Shown here one piece after another: positions 51,944 to 61,699 of a stretch of 64,000 nt of DNA. The position numbers and the translations under genes were made by a program. The notes under the pieces were generated by a model. That model was not told where the DNA came from and ran no database searches. It saw only the letters and a list, made by a program, of their open reading frames with translations. This DNA is from Xanthostigma xanthostigma (Eukaryota; Arthropoda; Insecta; Raphidioptera; Raphidiidae), in the NCBI GenBank assembly GCA_963575645.1, contig OY754465.1:52661901-52725900 (forward strand), given 5' to 3'. Within the stretch, counting starts at the first letter, position 1; the number at the start of each line of letters is the position of its first letter.

Positions 51944-52797
51944 GTTGGCAAAACCAAAAGTGCACATCCCGCAAGTTTTCTACTGTATATGATAAAAAAA
52001 AACATTTGAAAAAATATTTTAAAAAAATTTAAAAAGGTTTAAAAATTTAAAGAAATAAATAATTAAAAATTGAAAAAATATTTTTTTAAGTTTGAAAAAA
52101 TAAAAAAAAAATTAAGAACTGTACATAATATAATATAAAATTAATATCAAGTGGAATAAAGTGGAATAGAAAAAAAAATAAAAATCAATTATTTCGTAAG
52201 GAATCGAGCCCAAGACCTTGCCCTTGTGGATCTAACGGCATAACCATTACGCCACGAAACTTGCTAGGCGTTTTGGTGTTATTACGATATAGAAGTGTAG
52301 CACTTGTTTTATGGATTTACACAACATTTACACAGTAATTATTATATTGTTTTTTCAAACTTTTAGCTGTCAAAAAATAATAAAATAAAACCAGTTTATA
52401 AAAATTAAACTACTGAACGCATTTCATTGAATTTAAATAATGTTCAACTCTGATAGTAAACAAAGTGAATAAACTATAAACCAAGGCGATCCGACCAAAA
52501 TTGCGATCTATAGAGCTGTGACATACGTAGATACGTACGTACCTACATACGTACAGACCAACCGACAACTGCTGTTCGTGATTTTCAATTACATTTTAGT
52601 AGTAATTATGAACTCGAATCGATCTAAAAATGGTTCTGTTTTATAGAACAGAATCTCCTCTTTTCAAAAAGCTAAAATTTGAATGGATTTCGTGTGAAAT
52701 TAACTTAGATATAACTTCTTGTATGAACGAAAGTCAGCTCTGACGCACAAAGCGATAACAGAGCACATACCGCTAGTTTAGCGGTATGTGCAATAGA
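51944..52797. mobile_element. tRNA-bearing element T, copy 3
   Basis: Full length, starting AGTTGGCAAAACCAAAAG and TGCACATCCCGC, abutting copy 2 head to tail. It holds the reversed tRNA module, 'CTGATAGTAAACAAAGTG', a short ACGTACGTACC tract and the terminal hairpin 52763-52791. About 850 bp. Confidence 0.75.
52192..52259 (-). pseudogene. tRNA-like module in T copy 3
   Basis: The minus strand reads TTTCGTGGCGTAATGGTTAT, ending TTACGAAA. Here the 7-bp acceptor stem (TTTCGTG/TACGAAA) pairs fully with one wobble, better than in copy 1. The D stem GGC/GCC is present. The apparent anticodon loop ATCCACA would give CCA. The anticodon stem is poor. Confidence 0.65.
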
Positions 52798-53494
52798 CGA
52801 ACAAATATTTTAAGTGACTTTTTTATCAAAATAAGAGAGAAACAGACGTTCAAAGTTTAATTAATTTTTTAAAATTTTAGTTAATTCAGTGATAGCACGA
52901 ATCGGAAATGCATCCCAAATAATTTGCGGAAGGCTCTTATCTAACTACAAGTATGGCTACGACGCACGCATCTTTGTGTCCAACAAAACGGGGACAACTT
53001 CGAACAATTGCTGTGACACTTGATAATGACATAACATATTTCCATAGTGACATAACATAACGCCAGGACCGACCTCAAAATATGATGAACTTTAATAAAA
53101 CCTTGAAAGTCCGTTTCTTTTTCATTTTGGAGTTTTGATAAAAAAATTATTTGAAATATTTGTTCGCCTGTTCGCTGTTAAAAAACAAAATTAAACTTAA
53201 AAATCTTCCTGTAATAAAAATCTAGTGGCAATCTAGAGCCCTGTGCACCATGATACTTGAGTTTTGAAGTTGGAATGGTCCCGTCACCCAATTGGCTGGA
53301 ATTTTTTTGTATACTTCAGTTTATGCAATAAATAAAATTGTCCGCAGTAGCGAAATTATTACAAAACAATTTTGTGATCAAAGTTTTTTATGCTGTATTG
53401 TAGCGTTGATTTGGCAAGATTGCCATGTATTGTATAAGGTTGAACAGGTTCTATTGAGGCATTAATAACTTTGAATTTGATATAATATTATTAT
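52798..53494. other. Unassigned, with a 45-bp end fragment of repeat X at 53265-53310
   Basis: TTGGAATGGTCCCGTCACCC then AATTGGCTGGAA marks the X fragment. Nothing else recognised; no gene. Confidence 0.55.
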
Positions 53495-53838
53495 CTTTAT
53501 TAAACACGCGTGAGTAATATATAATTTCGGGGCACTGCTAAATTCGGGAGAAATAATAAATTACTTCATGTTGACGCGTAGAGTGCGAATAATGAGCCGA
53601 AACTGTACGGTAATATATTACTGCGCATAGTTTCTGGACCAATAGGAACGCGGTTTGTAAATATGAAAAGAGCGAATGTCAGGGTCATCTTGTGTGCATC
53701 GAGAGCGGTGGGTACGTCAATCAATGAAGTGATTTATTATTTCTCCCTCTTTTATCAGGGCTCCGATTACATATTGCTTGTGTTAGTTGAATAAAGTATT
53801 ATGTGCGACTATTAGTCGCATTAGTCGCACAATACTAT
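53495..53838. repeat. Element W, copy 2 (reverse)
   Basis: AAACACGCGTGAGTAATAT, 'GGGGCACTGCTAAATTCGGG', 'AAATAATAAATTACTTCATG' and the closing foldback AGTATTATGTGCGAC ... GTCGCACAATACT match copy 1 (25370-25852) in reverse. The small foldback is shorter here (about 35 bp). Confidence 0.65.
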
Positions 53839-53839
53839 T

Positions 53840-54634
53840 ATTTGTAAACACCAACATGTCCACAACATATCCACTACATGCCCTCTACCTTTTCGTATAA
53901 ATACCCATATATTTATATATCAATAGAAATGCAAACCATGCGTTATTAACTAGAACAACTATTGTTAATTGTTTTAGTTAATATACCTTGCAGTTTAACA
54001 TTACAATTGATATACGTAACTAGCTTACCTAATGTATGTACAGTACAATATGCAAGTAGCTCTTTAACTTTTTGTGATCAATATGTGTTTTGTGGCGGAC
54101 GAGATTGGCGGTTCGATTGGTCGGTTCGCGTCTTATTAAGACCTTCGGCAGACATGCGACGGGGCCACACAATGACTTGCAGGCCCTAAGTTTAAGGTAG
54201 GTATCTACAACGATCAATCAGACGACTTAATGTTGTCAAATGGTCGTCCGCGTTGTTGTGAGGTGAAAAAGGCAGCAAAAACATCGCCTTCTTCCGTTAG
54301 CGTTGTTCATCTTCTTTATACATCCGCTGCTTTCGCTATTGCACTCACCACCACCGTCGTCGTACTGAACCATGCCGCCGCTTCCCCTTCAAGAAAGAAT
54401 AGGACGAACGGTGCCTGTCGAGTCCATTGCAAGGATTAGAGAAAAAAAAACGCCGATATCGATATAAAAGAATTTTAAAAATTCAACATTCTACATAATA
54501 ATAAAGTCTTGATGTTGGTGCAAAGTATTTTTTTATATTAATTTGGCGTTTAATTATTATTTTATGCTTTTTTTGAATGAGGCTCAATCTTTATTTTTAA
54601 CTTTTTAGTGGCTTTGCATTACTAAAATTTTAAT
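53840..54634. other. Unassigned; slightly GC-richer at 54080-54440
   Basis: Frames of 60-75 codons on both strands lack domains. I see no promoter or splice structure that would support an exon. Confidence 0.5.
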
Positions 54635-54851
54635 AAAATATAGTTTAAAAAAAACTAAAAAACACGCTTTATATCGGACTAAAAAGTAAAAAATAATTGT
54701 TTTAAAATAAGCTTAAAAAGCGTGGGGCGCTTTGTTCCACATTTTCGTACATCGAGCGCCCAACGCTTTTTAAGCTTATTTTAAAACAATTATTTTTTAC
54801 TTTTTAGTCCGATATAAAGCGTGTTTTTTAGTTTTTTTTAAACTATATTTT
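54635..54851. repeat. Foldback H2 (~97-bp arms)
   Basis: The arms 54635-54731 and 54755-54851 are nearly exact complements: AAAATATAGTTTAAAA, 'CACGCTTTATATCGGACTAA', 'AAGTAAAAAATAATTG', 'AAAAAGCGTGGGGCGCT'. The loop is TTGTTCCACATTTTCGTACA plus 3 nt. It shares its apex and outer arms with H3 at 55683. Confidence 0.9.
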
Positions 54852-54862
54852 ATTTTTCACTT

Positions 54863-55432
54863 TTTAGTTTGAGGATCTATAAAAGAATTTATTAATCCTA
54901 GGGGTCCTAATAAGGATAATGGGAAACTGTTATCAAATTATTGCATTGTCATCGGTCCTTGATACGTATGCAAAGTTTCAAATTAATCAGACTTCGGGAA
55001 ATTGGTGAAAATTATGCTCAAAGATTCCGTTACGGACATACATACATAGTTACAACCCAAACTAATATAAAGCGTTTAATAATAAGGATAATGGGAAACT
55101 GTTATCAAATTATTGCATTGTCATCGGTCCTTGATACGTATGCAAAGTTTCAAATTAATCAGACTTCGGGAAATTGGTGAAAATAAAGCGTTTACTACAG
55201 AGGATCTATAAAAGAATTTATTAATCCTGGGGGTCCTAATAAGGATAATGGGAAACTGTTATCAAATTATTGCATTGTCATCGGTCCTTGATACGTATGC
55301 AAAGTTTCAAATTAATCAGACTTCGGGAAATTGGTGAAAATTATGCTCAAAGATTCCGTTACGGACATACATACATAGTTAGTTACATACATACATAGTT
55401 AGTTACAACCCAAGCTAATATAAAGCGTTTAA
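54863..55432 (+). repeat. Triplicated H tail (ACATACAT / ATATAAAGCG)
   Basis: The unit GAGGATCTATAAAAGAATTT, 'AAGGATAATGGGAAACTG', 'CATCGGTCCTTGATACGTAT', 'AGACTTCGGGAAATTGGTG', an (ACAT)n tract and AATATAAAGCGTTT occurs three times: 54863-55079, about 55080-55194 (shortened) and about 55199-55432. Differences are minimal, so the duplication is recent or homogenised. ATATAAAGCG is the complement of the CGCTTTATAT arm of H2. Confidence 0.85.
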
Positions 55433-55682
55433 AAAAATTCCAGCCAATTGGGCGACGAGACCATTCTAACTTCAAAATGCTGAGATTTGATATAGTAGGT
55501 ATATAATAAAGAAAATAAAATTTCTAATATCGCGTGAGGTGACGCGGTTAATGGCTAGTATTCGATATGATGTTTGCTACTCTGGCAACTACAACTGGTA
55601 ACCTACATAATATGTTCCACGTCATGTAAAAATTAATCAAAGCATGCTTAACTAGTTTATTTCTGACAGATCTACAAAACAA

Positions 55683-56237
55683 AAAATATAGTTTAAAAAA
55701 AACTAAAAAACACGCTTTATATCGAACTAAAAAGTAAAAAATATTTTTTTAAAATAAGCTTAAAACAATAATGAATAAAAAATACAAGTATTATTGTGAA
55801 AAAAGCGTGGGGCGCTTTGTTCCACATTTTCGTACATCGAGCGCCCCACGCTTTTTTCACAATAATACTTGTATTTTTTATTCATTATTGTTTTAAGCTT
55901 ATTTTAAAAAAAATATTATTTACTTTTTAGTTCGATATAAAGCGTGTTTTTTAGTTTTTTTTTTAATCTATATTTATTTTCCACTTTTTAGTTCAATTTA
56001 TTGTCAAAAATTTGCCGAAAAAAAACAATTTTTTTTTCGGCGTGGACGGGATTAGAACCCACGACCCGTGATTCCGAGAGTTGACGTCAGCGAAAACCCG
56101 TGCCTTATAGACCGCACGGCTAGCCACTGTAGTTACAGTGCTGGCATATTATACTACATGAATAAACCACTTGCTGTAGTCCAAATGAAAGTTACAAACA
56201 AACATACATACATACATACCTACATAAAAAAAATTGT
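55683..56237. mobile_element. Element H3: long foldback + tRNA-like module + ACAT tract
   Basis: The foldback 55683-55975 has arms of about 134 bp around the same loop as H2. Then come 'AAATTTGCCGAAAAAAAAC', a reversed tRNA-like module (56043-56131), 'ACTACATGAATAAACCACTT' and an (ACAT)n tract at 56203-56224. Relative to H2 both arms carry an extra ~40-bp block (AATAATGAATAAAAAATACA...) and its exact complement. Confidence 0.8.
56043..56131 (-). pseudogene. tRNA-like module in H3 (long-variable-arm type)
   Basis: The minus strand reads GTGGCTAGCCGTGCGGTCTA (A box) and TCGTGGGTTCTAATCCCG (B box). About 88 nt in length and the TGGCTAGCCG.GCGGTCTAA.GC.C wording resemble Leu/Ser-class tRNAs. Acceptor ends pair only partly (GTGG/CCAC). 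Confidence 0.65.
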
Positions 56238-56586
56238 AACAAAAATTTCTTGAAAAAAAAATAGAATAATAAGCCGTTATGAAAAGTATACCATAATTAT
56301 ATAAAAAAACACCGTTTTAGAATATATCTCTTCTGCGCATGGGCCGATTTTTCCCAAAAACAATAGGGCTCTTCATATTTGCATACCAAACATCCTCTCA
56401 AAATATGCTTATCCGTTTGACCTGTATTGTGCTCACAGACTAACAGACATTCAGTGTTTTTCCAAAAATGTGTTTTTTGGATTCGGGGAACCTCAAAACG
56501 AAAAGATATTGTAAAATTTTCAAGAGTGATTTTTAACCTAAACTAGTACCATTCCATTCCCCACTTGTGGGTTGGAATAGTAAAAA

Positions 56587-57109
56587 ATAATAATTATCGC
56601 CATTCTAGCCTATAGACTCGTTGTTCGATATTCCAGGCAATTCGACGCACCCCTGACTTAAGCATATAGTTTGACACTGACGTTGATGGCATTGTTGGGA
56701 CATTTTGCATAACGATTCCCGGGTCCCGTCTTCCGAACCTCATCCCGCTGTCTCCATTGTGGATTGTTGTGAAAAATTCGCCGACATTTGTTATTAAAGT
56801 CCTTTACGGTGTAACCCTGTTTTTTTTCTCTAGTGGATAGCGTGGTAAAATCTCAAGCACGATGCATTTTTCTTATACATTAACCCGGTGATACATATTC
56901 ATTAAGTCTATTTTTGCACACGTATATCTACGGGCACAATGCAAAACCTCGTATGTCGAAATGTTTGTTAAGTTTTTGTCTGCTTACGTAAAATGTTTTT
57001 TAATTCTATTCTGTGCAACATTCTTACTTTAAATTGTATTTTATTCTTCTACTAGCGGCCCGGTCCAGCTTCCTCTGAATTTGTATTTTGCTTATTAAAA
57101 ATAAACACA
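56587..57109. other. Unassigned sequence
   Basis: No gene or repeat edge recognised. Confidence 0.5.
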
Positions 57110-57870
57110 TTATGCTTCATCGGACTTTCTTGTAGAATAGCGGTCCCGCCCGAGTGAAAAAGAACGAATGGAGAAGAGAGGGACATGAGTACGCACATTC
57201 ATCTTAGTTTACCGGGATGAATGTTGTGTCCAAATTTCATGATGATCAGAGTTACCGTTCAAAAGTTTTTGTCGATAAAAAGCAGTATTTATACTTTTTA
57301 TAAGTATAGATAATAAATTTCTTTTAAATCATTAATTACTGGAATTAATAAACAATCATAAATATTACACTGTAGGAAAATTATTTTTATATAGGTACCT
57401 ACAGTTGTAACAATTTTCAAATGAGCTATTAATTAGATTTATTTAATTTTAATTAGTCATAAATAAAATTAAAATAAATTTAAATGTAAGAAAGTAATGT
57501 AGAAAATTAAAAAAAAATAAAATTATATTCGCCCAGCGTGGGGCTCGAACCCACGATCCTGATATTAAGAGTCGCGTGCTCTACCGACTGAACTAGCCGG
57601 GCTCGTGAATGTACGACATTAATACTGGAATATTTAGTTAGGGCATTTCACCAGAATAGACGCTAATTTTGAGGTACATTTTGCAACTTTTTTCATTGAT
57701 GCTCTGTTTCTATTGGTTGTAGCGTGATATTATATAGGCTATAGCCTTCCTCCATAAATGGGCTATCCAACAAAAAAATTTCTTTTTTGAATTCAAACTA
57801 GCAGTTCCTGAGATTAGCGCGTTTAACCAAACAAACAAACAAAATTTTCAGCTTTATATATTAGTATAGA
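57110..57870 (+). repeat. Repeat Q, copy 4, containing a tRNA-Lys-like insert
   Basis: 'AAAGAACGAATGGAGAAGAG', 'GAGTACGCACATTCATC' and 'TTCATGATGATCAGAG' are followed by A/T-rich sequence, a reversed tRNA-Lys-like sequence, then the usual end 'CCATAAATGGGCTATCCAAC', 'GAGATTAGCGCGTTTAACC' and TTAGTATAGAT. Copy 1 (31905) has no such insert, so roughly 57300-57640 was added. Confidence 0.65.
57530..57602 (-). tRNA. tRNA-Lys(CTT)-like gene, probably a pseudogene
   Basis: The 73-nt minus-strand sequence has acceptor GCCCGGC/GCTGGGC (one wobble), D arm GTTC/GAGC, loop CTCTTAA with anticodon CTT, and T arm GTGGG TTCGAGC CCCAC. It is strikingly close to animal tRNA-Lys(CUU). The anticodon stem (CGCGA versus TATCA) has three mismatches, which should prevent normal folding. 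It sits inside a repeat, preceded by an A-rich stretch as in family T. I lean to pseudogene at about 75%. Confidence 0.6.
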
Positions 57871-57879
57871 TAAGAGCCG

Positions 57880-58080
57880 TATTTGCTGGGTGTTGTCATA
57901 TAATTATTATTATTAATAGCTGTTGTTCGCGCTTTCGCACAAAACACGGCAGCAAAAACAGTAGTGGAACCTTTGGCTCCACCGTATTGACATCTTGTCT
58001 TACGGGGCTGCGCAACAAGAGTGGATCTTTGATTGCTATTCATGAAAAGCGCTTAACATTAAAATGGGTATAGTATAAGC
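57880..58080. other. Unassigned sequence
   Basis: No gene supported; target region of the hAT element below. Confidence 0.5.
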
Positions 58081-58452
58081 CAGTGTTTTTCAACCTGTGG
58101 GTCGCGACCCCCTGGGGGGTCGCGAAGCTTCTGTAGGGGGGTCGCCAGAGGTCGTAAGAATTTTAGTAATACCTACCTATGTGCGTAAATTGCGTTAGTT
58201 AGTTGTCAATTGGCGACGTATTCGATGTATGTAATTGTAAAATAATGTGTTTTACGTACTATATTATGCACTTAATATATCCGAATCCTAATTATGGAGA
58301 CGTATAAAAACGTCCTATGGAATGAATATTTGTAACACTGTAACATACACATATACACATACCTACATGATAAAAAAGCGAAGGGTCGGGGGGTCGCGAA
58401 ATATTTTTTCATACCAGGAGGGTCGCATCATGAAAAAGGTTGAAAAACACTG
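58081..58452. mobile_element. hAT MITE (CAGTGTTTTTCAACC termini) with perfect TSD
   Basis: The left end CAGTGTTTTTCAACCTGTGG, followed by GTCGCGACCCCC, and the right end GGTTGAAAAACACTG are inverted. Identical 8-bp repeats GTATAAGC flank it at 58073-58080 and 58453-58460. Inner GGGGGGTCGCGAA blocks recur near the right end. The terminus is of the widespread CAG(T/C)G.TT.TCAACCT type that includes SPIN-like hATs. Non-autonomous, 372 bp. Confidence 0.92.
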
Positions 58453-58460
58453 GTATAAGC

Positions 58461-59502
58461 TATCCTTAAAAGATAAACATATGCCATCGCGGACTTTTCT
58501 GTAACACTATAAAAGAGGAACAATTCCACCATACATCGTTTTGTTATATCTCAAAGGGATTAGGCAGCGTTTTCGATGAAAAAAGTCACAGTCGGCTTTA
58601 TTTGTTCGACGTCTTCAACAAACATCGTCATATTTATGACGCATCACACACCTGTAGTCAATGTGAAATAAAGTTATTATTATAATTTCAACCAATTTAC
58701 ACGAAACATTAATGAATTATACACATAAACCTTTCTCTTGAATCACTCTATCCATTGGTGAAAACCGTATGAAAATCCGTTCGGTAGTTTTTGAGTTTAT
58801 CGCATTCAGACAGACAGACGCGATGGGGGACTTTGATTTATAATATGTAGAGTTTTAAGATTACACCAGAATAACAGCTGTATAGTAGGTTCGTTCCATG
58901 TTCGAAAGGACAAGAGCGTCTACTTTGAAGGTTGCTGGTTTTTTAGGGTTTTCCATAGTGCTGCCCTCAGTGCTAGAATCCAACGCACACTACACCAGTT
59001 TTTTCATAATTCAGTCACTCTATGTTATATGAAGACTTTTATAAAATTCATTTTCTACGTATCTTTTTGTGTTCATAAAAACCGTGTAGTTTCTAATAAA
59101 ATTTGAAATTGATTAAATAGACAAAAATTTGAAATTCAAAAAGAAAGGTTTTTTCTTTAGCAAATGACTTGAAATGATATTTCGGGTTAGTTTTTTTATC
59201 TTCCGTTCAAATTGCAAGTAGACAGTCTACAAGGGAACGGGGTGGTGAAGGGGTAGAGAGAGAGAGAGGTGAATGAGGATACAACCGGCTTTCAGCTGTC
59301 ACATACAGGATGTAGATATATATACACATATATACACTATAAGGCGGAAAAATATCTGTGTGTTTGTCACTTCCGGTTCACACATACAAAATACAATGTG
59401 ACACAGAATTTTTGTCACAGCGGCATTAATAAATTATAATTTAAATATCAAATCGCCACTGCATTTGACAAATTCAAAGACGTTCTATTTTCAAATTGTG
59501 TC
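58461..59502. other. Mostly unassigned; RTE tail at 58715-58860 (reverse)
   Basis: The reverse tail has GCGATAAACTCAAAAACTAC, 'CGAACGGATTTTCATACGG' and 'CACCAATGGATAGAGTGATT' and is the best copy of the 195-310 fragment. An AG-rich stretch lies near 59255. No gene. Confidence 0.55.
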
Positions 59503-59905
59503 GAATAATAATAACAGAAAGAATAATAGGACGAGCGTCCGTTTCTCGGCATTATGTCATAAGCATTACTACTTTCCATCTATCACACTTACCTTTATTT
59601 TTTACATTTTTAAAATTCTACTTAATTAACAGCAAAGGACGAATGAAGGAATTTTAGGACATTGGAATAAGATAGGCAAAGTCTAGCATAGGAGTTTGAC
59701 AGGTAATCAGCCTTGGCCTTGAATAAGGAACCATCTCGATATTTATCATGGAAAACCTCAACAAGATGGCCGGTACAGAAACTACCATTTCTCGGCATGA
59801 GGCAGCAGGAAAAAATCCCAGGCACATCTGCTCCCGCCGGGATTCGAACCCGGTACCTCCCGAATGCGAGTCTAGTGCTCTCACCACTACGCCATCCCAC
59901 TAGGT
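59503..59905 (-). mobile_element. tRNA-derived SINE, copy 3 (reverse)
   Basis: On the minus strand the head reads GGGATGGCGTAGTGGTGAG and GGTACCGGGTTCGAATCCC (intact B box), followed by the shared body ending GAGAAACGGACG and an imperfect ATT tail near 59503. This is the best preserved promoter in the window. The frames here belong to the SINE, not to a gene. Confidence 0.85.
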
Positions 59906-60249
59906 TGAATTATAACCTCAACATTTTATTAATACGTAACAATCTCTACACAAATAAATAATAAAATAGTAATTTCACAACTGGATATTTAAAGTAAAGT
60001 GTATTTTAAGCTCTGAGAGGAAAGGAGTACAAAATTTTATTTACTTATGTCGTATTACGTTCGTCAAGGTTTAAGTTATCGAGGTTTCACTGTATAATAT
60101 ATTATTTTATAAGAATCTAATTTACAAGACCAAGTCATCCGTCATCGAAATTTCCGTAACTGTCCGGCTACTTCCACCATAAATGTCCCGTCTCTCACGC
60201 CATTTGAAATACTGCAGTATATGTTTCCGGAAAAAATTTGTTTAAAATT
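59906..60249. other. Unassigned sequence
   Basis: A segment at 60130-60205 resembles 36100-36165. No gene. Confidence 0.45.
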
Positions 60250-60442
60250 ATATTTTATTCATACCTCGATGAAAGTACATACTTTCGGCATCAATTGCAA
60301 GGCAGAAAGTCTAACATTTACGCATTGGTGGGATTACACGAACCAATGCAGGAAGTTCGTACATTCGGGCGGCAGTAAAGAAAATAATAATAACTTATCA
60401 ACTGTTGTTTTCATGGCAAACCTAAATAATTGTCGCGAACAG
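60250..60442 (-). repeat. Repeat V, copy 2 (inverted relative to 32938)
   Basis: CATACCTCGATGAAAGTAC, 'CGGCATCAATTGCAAGG', 'CGCATTGGTGGGATTACAC' and 'AATTGTCGCGAACAG' mirror 32938-33143. A 98-codon frame overlaps it, but the other copy has no equivalent frame. Confidence 0.6.
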
Positions 60443-60566
60443 TTGTCATTCGTGTTTTTACGTATAACCTCAAAGCTGCTTGCTTGGATTTATCTGTGTT
60501 TTTATGTAATTAATTAATTAATGCATTTAATAAGCGTACTTTTGACCGAGATATAAGAAAAATACT

Positions 60567-60646
60567 GACCGAAAGTTTGATATCCTCGCATGATTTGCCT
60601 CGGGAATCATGGCGCGTAGTGCAAGAATATCAAACTTTCGGTCCTT
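60567..60646. repeat. Short foldback (18-bp stem)
   Basis: GACCGAAAGTTTGATAT and ATATCAAACTTTCGGTC are exact complements, with a second partial stem (CATGATT / AATCATG) inside the loop. Confidence 0.75.
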
Positions 60647-61510
60647 GTATAAGGATTATACTATTAAAACACCGGTAAACTTGCAACCATCGAAAACGCA
60701 CTTCTGTATAATTAACAATCTACAAAACAGCATAAACATATAGCAACGACGCATTTCTAGGTTAGGATATGATATTTGTCAAGCAACCATAAATAACTCA
60801 CAAAATACGTTATACGAACACATTTGGGTGCCCAACACGTGCTCTATCGATTTTTTTATTTAATTATTCGAACTTTTGATTTTGCAGCTGACGACAGAAA
60901 ACGGGGATTTTTTTTGAAACGCCCTCGTATAGATATTTCTTTTCGTATTTAATGCTGCAAATAAAAATCTGCAGTCAAAATATTGCAGCAAGCGCGGCAC
61001 ACTGCATGTGATTGTATAAACAAACATCCCGTGCGAAACAAAATCGAAGCGTTATACCATGACAGAGGTTCCGCGTTCAGAATTGTCACTGCGTGTGTGT
61101 GTGAGTATAATATAGAAAATAGAGTGGGCTTTGGTATTGTATCTAGTTCTCTACTTCATTGTATATGTGTAATGTACAGGCTCCGTCAAGAAAAAGTGCG
61201 TTATGCGATTCGTGAGACCAAAATAGTTCCAAAAGCCAAATGAAAATGGAACGTTTCTTTCGTCGAGTGGAAATAGTTCGCGGAACTATCTAGTTCCATC
61301 GTCTCTCTGGCGCGTATGCGTTGAAGGAAAGGAAGCCGAACGCAGACAAAACAATAATGTTTTTCATTGTCTATACTACTCTATTGATTTTGGAGAGTTT
61401 AGTCCGGTCAAAATAAACAAAGATAGGTTTATAATAATTCGCATAGAGCTGAAAATTGGTACAGGTCCTAAGTACACTAGTTTTGAAGTGAATACTTCTT
61501 TAGCGGCGTT
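60647..61510. other. Unassigned sequence
   Basis: An 86-codon frame (60983-61243, +) has several Cys residues but no recognisable zinc-finger spacing. Not called. Confidence 0.5.
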
Positions 61511-61674
61511 GTACACTTTTTGTTTGTAATGGGTAAAAAATGTTAAACTCGCGTCAGGACACGTGACCTGATCGAAAATTCGTAAGACGAAAACTTTTGT
61601 ACACTTTTTTGTAATGGGTAAAAAATGTTAAACTCGCGTCAGGACACGTGACCTGATCGAAAATTCGTAAGACG
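61511..61674 (+). repeat. Tandem duplication (~85-bp unit x2) with CACGTG palindrome
   Basis: TTTGTAATGGGTAAAAAATG, 'AACTCGCGTCAGGACACGTG', 'ACCTGATCGAAAATTCG' and TAAGACG occur twice. Each unit has the near-palindrome TCAGGACACGTGACCTGA centred on CACGTG. The units are almost identical. Confidence 0.85.
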
Positions 61675-61699
61675 TTAATATTCAAGTTTTCACTTCTGC

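Larger units (their letters stand above)
55434..56586 (-). repeat. Dispersed repeat X, copy 6 (reverse, interrupted)
   Basis: The X 3' half is at 55434-55684 (reverse) and the 5' half at about 56238-56586 (reverse, ending with the X-start hairpin CCCCACTTGTGGGTTGGAAT). The intervening ~555 bp is element H3. About 70 bp of X seems lost at the insertion point. Confidence 0.75.

Noticed and set aside
59622..59900. Overlapping frames of 77-92 codons
   Set aside because: They sit entirely within a SINE copy; equivalents in the other SINE copies are broken differently.
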